A program made the translations under genes and the position numbers. From the NCBI RefSeq assembly GCF_024679095.1, contig NW_026111774.1, forward strand, positions 124,001-188,000: DNA of 64,000 bases, in the 5' to 3' direction. Within the stretch, counting starts at the first letter, position 1. Every line of letters starts with the position of its first letter. Source of the DNA: Eriocheir sinensis. Lineage: Eukaryota; Arthropoda; Malacostraca; Decapoda; Varunidae. The notes beneath the pieces are model-generated. The model made no database searches and was not told where the DNA came from. It saw only the letters and a program-made list of their open reading frames with translations. This document shows, in pieces, positions 50,551 to 64,000 of this stretch.

Positions 50551-53500
50551 TTTTTGGATTTTTGGAAATTTCCATTATTTTATGTGTATTTTGTATATGT
50601 ATTTCAATACAAATTTACCTAATTTTATATATTTTTTGTATATTTATTTTCATACAAGTTTAAATTATTTTTGTGTATTTTTGTTTATAGTTTTATACAA
50701 ATTTAGGTTATTTTATGTGTATTTTGTATATCTATTTTCTTACAAATACACATTCTTTTCATGATATTTTGTTTATTTATTTTGACACGAATTAACATTA
50801 TTTAATGTGTATTTTGTATATATATATTTTTATACGTATTTACATTATTTCAAGTGTATTTTGTATATATATTTCTATAGAAATCTGCGTTATTTTATGT
50901 GTATTCGTATATATATTTTGAAACAAATTTACATTGTTTTATGTGTATTTTGCATATTTTTTCAATACAAATTTACCTTATTGTATGTGCATTTTGTATA
51001 TTAATTTTAATACAAATTTGATTAATCTATGTGTATTTTTGTATATGTATTTTTATAAAAATATGCTTTATTTTATGGGTATTTTGCATCTTTATTTTCA
51101 TACAAATTTACATTATTTTATTGATATATATATTTTATATAAAATGTATTTGTTTTCATTTCATACAAATCTACATTATTTGATGTGTTTTTTGTACATA
51201 TATTTAAATACAAATTTAACTAGTTATATGTGTATTTTGTATATCTATTTTGTATGTATATTTTCATAGAAATTTAGTCTATTTTATGAGTATTCGTATA
51301 TATATTTTAATACAAATTTACATTATTAATGTGTATTTTGCATATCTATTTAAATACAAATTTACTTTATTGTACGTGCATTTTGTATATTTATTTTAAT
51401 ACAAATTTAATTATTTTATATGTATTTTTGTATATATATTTTTATGCAAATATGCGTTATTATATGGATATTTTGCATCTTTATTTTCATACAAATTTAC
51501 ATTATTTTTTTGATATTTTCTTTATTTATTTTGATACGATTTAACATTATTCTATGTGTTTTTTGTATATATTTTTTTTATACATATTTACATTATTTAA
51601 TGTTCATTTTGTATATATATTTTATCGAAATTTACATTATTTTATGTGTATTTGTTTATATATTTTCATACATATTTACATTATTATATGTGTTTTTTGT
51701 ATATATATTTTTCTACGTATTTAAATTATTTTATGTGTATTTTGTATATACATTTTCATAAAAAAATTACGTTATTTTATTGTGTGTATAAGTATATATT
51801 TTGATACAAATTTTATACAAATTCAAGTTATTTAATGTGTATTTGTATTTATATTTTCATACAAATTTATATTATTTTATGTGTATTTTTTCATATATTT
51901 CATTACAAATTTACCTTATTTTATGTTTATTTTGTATATTTATTTCATTCAATTTTAAATTATTTTATGTGTATATTTGTATTTGTATTTAGGTTATTTT
52001 ATGTGTATTTTGTATATATATTTTCATCCAAAATTACATTATTTTATTGGTATTTCTTAATTTAATTCGATACGAATTTAGATTATTTTATAGGTATTTT
52101 GTATACATATTTTTATACTCATTTACATTATCTAATGTGTGTTTTGTATATATGTTAAAAGCAAATTTATTTAATGTTCATTTTTGTACATATATTTTTA
52201 TAGAAATTTGCGTTATTTTATGCATATAGTTTTATATAAATTTACGTTATTTTATGTGCATTTTGTATATTTATATTTATACAAATACACATTCTTTTAT
52301 TGGTATATTGTTTATTTACATTTATACGAATTTACATTATTTTATGTGTATTTTGTATACATTTTTTTATACGTATTTACTTAATTTTATGTGTATTTTG
52401 TATATGTATTTTTATAGAAATCTACGTTATTTTATGTGAATTCGTATATATATTTTGAAACAAATTTACATTATTTTATATGTATTTTGCATATCTATTT
52501 CAATACAAATTTATCTTATTGTATGTGCATTTTGTATATTTATTTTAATACAAGTTCAAATATTTTATGTGTATTTTGGTATCAATAATTTTTATAAAAA
52601 ATGCGTTATTTTTGTAGGTATTTTGCATCTTAATTTTCATACAAATTTACATTATTTTATTAATATTCTCTGTATATATTTTGATACGATTTTACATTAT
52701 TCTATTTGTGTTTTGTATATATTTTTTTGTACATATTTACATTATTTAATGTGTATTTTGTATATATATTTCATACAAATTTACGTTATTATATGTGTAT
52801 TTGTTTATATATTTTCTTTCAAATTTACATTATTTTATGTGTATTTTGTATATGTATTTCAATACAAATTAACCTAATTTTATGTGTATTTTGTATATTT
52901 CTTTTCATACAAATTTAAATTATTTTTGTGTATTTTTGTATATAGTTTTATACAAATTTAGGTTATTTTACGTACGCATTTATATTATTTAATGTGTGTT
53001 TTGTATATATATTTTTATCCAAAGTTACTTTATTTTACGTTCATTTTTGGACATATATTTTTATAGAAATTAGCGTTATTTTATATGTATTTGTATATGT
53101 TTTCTCATACAAATTTACATTATTTTATTGATATTTTGTTTATTTAGTTTGATACGAATTACATGATTATATGTGTATTTTGTACATATTTTTTATACGT
53201 ATTTACATTACTTAATGTGTATTTTGTTTATTTATTTTTAAACAGATTTACGTTATTATATGTATTTTTATAAATATTTTGATACAAATTTACATTATTT
53301 TATGTATTTTGTATATACATTTCAATTCAAATTTAGCTTATTTTATCTGTATTTTGTATATCTATATTCATACGAATTTAATTACTTTTGTGTATTTTTG
53401 TATATAGTTTTATACAAATTTACCTTATTTTATGTGTATTTTGTATATTTATATTTATACAAATACACATTCTTTTATTGGTATTTTGTTTATTTATTTT

Positions 53501-54066
53501 GATACGAATTTACATTATTTTACGTGTATTTTGTATACATTTTTTTTTACGTATTTACTTAATTTTATGTGTATTTTGTATATATATTTTTATACAAATC
53601 TACGTTATTTTATGTGTATTCGTATATATATTTTGAAACAAATTTACATTGTTTTATATGTATTTTGCATATCTATATCAATTATTGTATGTGTATTTTG
53701 TATATTTATTTTAATACAAATTCATTTTTTCATGTGTATTTTGGTATATATATTTTCATAAAAAATGCGTTATTTAATGGGTATTTTGCATCTTTATTTT
53801 CATACAAATTTACATTGTTTTAATAATATTCTGTGTATTTATTTTGATACGATTTTACATTATTCTATTTGTTTTTTTATATATTTTTTTATACATATTT
53901 ACATTATTTAATGTGTATTTTGTATATTTTAAAACAAATTTACGTTATTTTATGCGCATCTGTTTAAATATTTTGATACAAATTTACATTATTTTATGTA
54001 TTTTGTATATATATTTCAATACAAATTTAGTTTATTTTATGTATATTTTGTATATATATTTTCATT
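50551..54066 (+). repeat. Satellite run 35, forward, ends at inverted J1
   Basis: It starts with about 22 bp of filler and then enters the run-11/run-30 series at CATTATTTTATGTG (50573). It continues through the run-3 series (51970-52870) and an HOR pass resembling 26.5-27.6 kb. The end (about 53.58-54.07 kb) is the complement of the sequence right of J1 at 21.2-21.6 kb. One unit near 51125 is fused (TTGATATATATATTTTATAT). Confidence 0.92.
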
Positions 54067-57518
<3,452 letters not shown>

Positions 57519-59625
57519 TGCACATGTATTTTGTATATATATTTTATACAAATCTACGTTAGTTTATGTGTATCCGTATATATATTTTGAAACAAATTTA
57601 CATTGTTTTATATGTATTTTGCATATCTATTTCAATACAGATTTACCTAATTGTATGTGCATTTTGTATATTTATTTTAATTCAAATTAATTTTTTCATG
57701 TATTTTGGTATATATATTTTATAAATGCGTTATTTTATGGGTATTTTGCATCTTTATTTTCATACAAATTTACATTATTTTATTAATATTCTGTGTATTT
57801 ATTTTCATACGATTTTACATTATTCTATTTGTGTTTTGTATATATTTTTTATACATATCTACATTATTTAATATTTTATATATATATTTGATACAAATTT
57901 ACGTTATTTTAAGTGCATATGTTTACATATTTTCATTCAAATTTCCATATTTTATGTATTTTGTATATGTATTTCAATACAAATTTACCTAATTTTATGT
58001 GTATTTTGTATATTTATTTTCATACAAATTTAAATTATTTTTGTGTATTTTTGTATATAGTTTTTATACAAACTTAGGTTATTTTATGAGTATTTTTTAT
58101 ATCTATTTTCATACAAATACACATTCTTTTATTGATATTTTGTTTATCTATTTTGACGAGAATTTAAATTATTTAATGTATTTTGTATATATATATAATA
58201 TAACGTATATTTCTATAGAAATCTACGTTATATTATGTATTAACCATTATATAGATTTTAAACAAATTTACACTTTTATGTGTATTTTGCATATTTTTCA
58301 ATACAAATTTACCTATTGTATATGCATTTTGTATATTAATTTTAATACAAATTTAATTATTCTATGTGTATTTTGTATATGTATTTTTATAAAATATGCT
58401 TTATTTTATGGGTATTTGCATCTTTTATTTTCATACAAATTTACGTTATTTTATTGATATTCTGCTCATTCATTTTGATACGATTTGACATTATTCTGTG
58501 TATTTTGTATATATTTTCTATACAAATTTACGTAATTTTATGTGTATTTGTTTATATATTTTGACACAAATTTAAAATATTTTATGGGTATTTTGTATAT
58601 ATTTCAAAAAAATTTACCTAGTTTTATGTGTATTTTGAATATCTATTTTCATACAAAGTCAAATTATTTATATGTATTTTTGTATATATTTCAATACAAA
58701 TTTTAGTTAGGTTATGTGAATTTTGTAAATCTATTTTCATTCAAATATATATTATTTTATTGGTATTTTGTTGATTTATATTGTTACGAATTTACATTAT
58801 TTTATATGTACTTTTTATATATATTTTTATTCGCATTTACATTATTTAATATTTATTTGAATATATAATTTTATACAAATTCATGGTATTTTATGTATTT
58901 GTATATATTTTCATATAAATTTACATTATTTTATGTGTATTTTGTACATATATTTCATTACAAATTTACCTTATTTTATGTTTATTTTGTACGTGTATTT
59001 TGTACATTTATATTTATACACGTTTACTTATACTAATTTATATTATTTTATTGGTATTTTGTTTATTTATTTTGATACGAATTACATGATTATATGTGTA
59101 TTTTGTACATATTTTTTTATACGTATTTACATTATTTAATATGTATTTTGTTTATATATTTTCAGACAAATTTACGTTATTATATGTGTATTTGAATAAA
59201 TATTATGATTCAAATTTACTTTATTTCATGTATTTTGTATATATATTTCAATTCAAATTTAGCTTATTTTGTGTGTATTTTGTATATATTTTCATACAAA
59301 TTTAATTACTTCTGTGTATTTTTGTATATAGTTTTATATAAATTTACGTTATTTTATGTGTATTTTGTATATTTATATTTATACAAATTCACATTCTTTT
59401 ATTGGTATTTTGTTTATTTATTTTGATATGAGTTTACATTATTTTATGTGTATTTTGTATACACTTTTTATACGTATTTACTTCATTTTATGTGTATTTT
59501 GTATATATATTTTTATAAAACTCTACGTTATTTTATGTGTATACGTATATATATTTTGAAACAAATTTACATTGTTTTATATGTATTTTGCATATCTATT
59601 TCAATACAAATTTACTTTATTGTAC
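57519..59625 (+). repeat. Satellite run 38, forward mosaic rich in small deletions
   Basis: 57.7-58.44 kb follows the 36.1-36.85 and 48.0-48.76 kb series, 58.44-59.03 kb follows 45.46-46.0 kb, and 59.03-59.62 kb follows 16.0-16.6 kb. Units are often 1-3 bp short (for example ATATTTTATAAATGCG near 57715). Confidence 0.9.
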
Positions 59626-61108
59626 ATATAAAACAATGTAAATTTTTTCAAAATATATGAATACACATAAAATAACGTAGATTTCTATAAAATATATATA
59701 CAAAATACACATAAAATTAAGAAATACGTATAAAAAATTTAAACAAAATACACATAAAATAATGTAAATTCGAAAAAAAATAAATAAACAAAATACCAAT
59801 AAAAGAATGTGTATTTGTATAAATATAAATGTACAAAATACACATACAAAATAAACATAAAATAAGGTACATTTGTAATAAAATATAATAAAATACACAT
59901 AAAATAATGTAAATTTATATGAAAATATATATACAAATACACATAAAATACCATAAATTTGTTTAAAATTATATATTCAAAATAAATATTAAATAATGTA
60001 AATGTATAAAATATATATATAAAGTACATATAAAATAATGTAAATTCATATCAATATAAATCAACAAAATAGTAAAATAATATATATTTGAATGAAAATA
60101 GATTTAGAAAATATACATAACTCTAAATTGTATTGAAATATATACATAAATACATAAAATAATTTGAGTTTGTATGAAAATAGATATTCAAAATACATAT
60201 AAAACTAGGTAAATTTCTTTGAAATATATATATAAAATACCATAAAATATTGTAAATTTGTGTCAAAATATATAAGCAAATACACATAAAATAACGTAAA
60301 TTTGTATGAAAATATATACAAAATACATAGAATAATGTCAAATCGTATCAAATGAATGAGCAGAATATCAATAAAATAACGTAAATTTGTATGAAATAAA
60401 GATGCAAAATACCCATAAAATAAAGTATTTTTATAATAATACTTATAGAAAAATACACATAGAATAATTAAATTTGTATAAATTAATATATAAAATGCAT
60501 ATACAATAAATTTAAATTTGATTATATTAAATGAAATAATTATACAATATAAACATAAAATACGGTAAATTTGTAATAAAATATATGTAAGAATACAAAA
60601 AATAATATAAATTTGTATGAAAATATATATACAAGTACACATAAAATAACATGAATTTGTATAAAATTTGTTTCAAAATATATACGAATACACACAATAA
60701 AATAACGTAAATTTTATGAAAATGTATATATAAATACACATAAAATAATTTAAATACGTAGAAAATATATATACAAAATACACATAAAATAATGTAAATT
60801 GTAAAAATTAAATACACAAAATTCCAATAAAAGAATGTATATTTAGAAATATATAAAAAACAAATAAAATAACTAAAATTTGTATAAAATATATACAAAA
60901 ATACACAAAATAATTAAATTTTTTGAAATAGATATGCAAAATACACATAAAGTTAGGCAAATTTGTATTGAAATACATATACAATACTACATAAAATAAT
61001 GTAAATTTGTATGAAAATATATAAACAAATACATATAAAATAACGTAAATTTGATAATATATATACAAAATATACATTAAATGTTTTAAATATGTATAAA
61101 ATATATTA
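59626..61108 (-). repeat. Satellite run 39, inverted, ends at J3
   Basis: About 33 monomers. The last 500 bp parallels 11995-12565, 23370-23940 and 38600-39187. Many units are shortened, including a fusion near 60520 (TTTGATTATATTAAATG). Confidence 0.9.
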
Positions 61109-64000
61109 TATAATATATATTTTATTGATATTTATGTTATTTATGTATTTTGTATATATTTTCTCATAGAAATTTACATTATTTTATTGATATTTTGTCT
61201 ATTTATTTTGTTACGAATTACATGATTATTTGTGTATTTTGTACATTTTTTTTATACATATTTACATTATTTAATGTGTATTTTGTTTATATATTTTTAT
61301 ACAAATTTACGTTATTATATGTGTATTTGTATAAGTGTATAAGTATTTTGATACAAATTTACATTATTTTATGTATTTTGTATATATATTTCAATTCAAA
61401 TTTAGCTTATTTTATGAGCATTTTGTATATCTGTTTATTTTAATACAAAATCAAATATTTTATGTTTTTTCGTATATATATTTTTATAAAAAATGCGTTA
61501 TTTTATGGGTATTTTGCATCTTAATTTTCACACAAATTGACATAATTTTATTAATATTTTCTGTATTTATTTTGATACGATTTTACATTATTTTATTTGT
61601 GTTTTGTATATATTTTTTTTTATACATATTTACATTATTTAATGTGTTTTTTGTATATAAATTTGATACAAATTTAAGTTATTTTAAGCCTATATGTTTA
61701 TATATTTTCATTCAAATTTACATTATCTTATGTGTATTTTGTATATGTATTTCAATACAAATTTACCTAATTTTATATGTTTTTTGTATATTTATTTTCA
61801 TACAAGTTTAAATTATTTTTGTGTATTTTTGTTTATGGTTTTATACAAATTTAGGTTATTTTATGTGTATTTTGTATATCTATTTTCATACAAATACACA
61901 TTCTTTTCATGATATTTTGTTTATTTATTTTGACACGAATTAACATTATTTAATGTGTATTTTGTATATATATTTTTATACGTATTTACATTATTTCAAG
62001 CGTATTTTGTATATATATTTCTATAGAAATCTGCGTTATTTTATGTGTATTCGTATATATATTTTGAAACAAATTTACATAGTATTATGTGTATTTTGCA
62101 TATTTTTTCAATACAAATTTACCTTATTGTATGTGCATTTTGTATATTAATTTTTATACAAATTTGATTAATCTATGTGTATTTTGTATATGTATTTTAT
62201 AAAATATGCTTTATTTATGGGTATTTTGCATCTTTATTTTCATACAAATTTACATTATTTTATTGATATTCTGTGTATTTATTTTGATATGATTTTTATT
62301 TTTATTTTTTATTTTGTATATATATTTGATATAAAATGTATTTGTTTTCATTTCATACAAATCTACATTATTTTATGTGTTTTTTGTACATGTATTTAAA
62401 TACAAATTTAACTAGTTATATGTGTATTTTGTATATCTATTTTGTATGTATATTTTCATAGAAATTTACTCTATTTTATGAGTATTCGTATATATATTTT
62501 GATACAAATTTACATTATTAATGTGTATTTTGCATATCTATTTCAATACAAATTTACTTTATTGTACGTGCATTTTGTATATTTATTTTAATACAAATTT
62601 AATTATTTTATATGTATTTTTGTATATATATTTTTATGCAAATATGCGTTATTATATGGATATTTTGCATCTTTATTTTCATACAAATGTACATTACTTT
62701 ATTGATATTCTGTTTATTTATTTTGATTCGATATATTTTTTTATACATATTTACTTTATTTAATGTTCATTTTGTATATATATTTTATCCAAATTTATAT
62801 TATTTTATGTATATTTGTTTATATATTTTCATACATATTTACATTATTTTATGTGTTTTTTGTATATATATTTTTCTACGTATTTAAATTATTTTATGTG
62901 TATTTTGTATATACATTTTCAAAAAAAATTACGTTATTTTATTGTGTGTATAAGTATATATTTTGATACAAATTTTATACAAATTCATGTTATTTAATGT
63001 GTATTTGTATATATATTTTCATACAAATTTATATTATTTTATGTGTATTTTTTCTTATATTTCATTACAAATTTACCTTATTTTATGTTTATTTTGTATA
63101 TTTATTTCATTCAATTTTAAATTATTTTATGTGTATATTTGTATTTGTATTTAGGTTATTTTAAGTGTATTTTGTATATATATTTTCATCCAAAATTACA
63201 TTATTTGATTGGTATTTCTTAATGTAACTCGATACGACTTTAAATTATTTCATAGGTATTTTGTATACATATTTTTATACTCATTTACATTATCTAATGT
63301 GTGTTTTGTATATATATTTTTATGCAAATTTATTTAATGTTCATTTTTGTACATATATTTTTAAAGAAATTTGCGCTATTTTATGTATATAGTTTTATAT
63401 AAATTTACGTTATTTTATGTGCATTTTGTATATTTATATTTATACAAATACACATTCTATTATTGGTATATTGTTTATTTACATTTATACGGATTTACAT
63501 TATTTTATGTGTATTTTGTATACATTTTTTTATACGTATTTACTTAATTTTATGTGTATTTTGTATATGTATTTTTATAGAAATCTACGTTATTTTATGT
63601 GTATTCGTATATATATTTTGAAACAAATTTACATTATTTTATATGTATTTTGCATATCTATTTCAATACAAATTTACCTTATTGTATGTGCATTTTGTAT
63701 ATTTATTTTAATACAAGATCAAATATTTTATGTGTATTATGGTATCAATAATTTTATAAAAAATGCGTTATTTTATAGGTATTTTGCATCTTAATTTTCA
63801 TTTTATATGTACTTTGTATATATATTTTTATACGCTTTTACATTATTTAATATTTATTTTGAATATATATTTTTATACAAATTCATGGTATTTTATGTGT
63901 ATTTGTATATATTTTCATATAAATTTACATTATTTTATGTGTATTTTGTACATATATTTTATTACAAATCTACCTTATTTTATGTTTATTTTGTATGTGT
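61109..64000 (+). repeat. Satellite run 40, forward to the window edge
   Basis: Parallels 39188-42100, with an offset staying near 21,910-21,921 bp at both J3 and J6. Local differences include a duplicated GTATAAGT near 61329-61342 and a fused unit near 62287. The array continues past the right edge. Confidence 0.93.

Overview
The window is a gene-free eukaryotic satellite block. Almost all of its 64 kb is built from one AT-rich monomer of about 45 bp (spacings of 43-46 bp measured by hand). Read on its T-rich strand, the monomer opens with a core close to ACAAATTTACATTATTTTAT, continues with GTGTATTTTGTATAT, and ends in a variable AT tail. I estimate about 1,350-1,400 monomers from the length; I did not count them. 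Below, '+' means the T-rich strand is the given strand and '-' means the A-rich complement is. No protein-coding gene, rRNA or credible tRNA gene was found. All long open frames are repeat translations: the monomer is 15 codons long and its T-rich strand has no stop in any frame, and the (TA)n tracts read as Ile-Tyr. The architecture and base composition point to nuclear heterochromatin (pericentromere, centromere, sex-limited chromosome or similar). Species cannot be told; an arthropod is only a weak guess from an Inr-like promoter word and the general look of the inserted element.

Layout. Diverged monomers recur in a fixed order, giving a higher-order repeat (HOR) of about 16 monomers (roughly 675-720 bp where complete), plus a second, longer series of other variants. 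The array changes orientation about 30 times, making 31 runs of 0.2-4.6 kb. Many orientation switches and splice points recur with the same flanks at distant places: J1 near 1626, 21172, 25677 and (inverted) 54066; J2 near 10644, 37308 and 49222; J3 near 12565, 23943, 39187 and 61108; J4 near 15996 and (inverted) 45277; direct splice J6 near 41891, 63801 and (inverted) 55673. The block therefore grew by copying kilobase-scale segments that already contained inversions, not only by unequal exchange of single monomers. Main copy pairs are 1-1880 / 19547-21430; 35.3-41.6 kb / 47.25-52.6 kb (the second with a 1.3-kb deletion and filler); 39.2-42.1 kb / 61.1-64.0 kb; 6.2-7.84 kb / 33.67-35.30 kb; and inverted pairs 3.54-5.56 / 45.9-47.96 kb and 8.21-10.06 / 28.2-30.04 kb.

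Eleven (TA)n tracts of about 100-325 bp interrupt the array. For at least four, a homologous copy elsewhere has only a few TA steps at the same monomer position, so these tracts look like local expansions inside monomers.

The single non-satellite sequence is a GC- and CpG-richer island at about 17839-18455, inserted within the minus-oriented run next to one arm of a roughly 700-bp foldback. It begins TGTTAGCC and can be closed with a terminal CA, so a solo LTR is one reading. It also holds a tRNA-like box A and a TATA/Inr-like pair at normal spacing. I cannot assign it to a named family.
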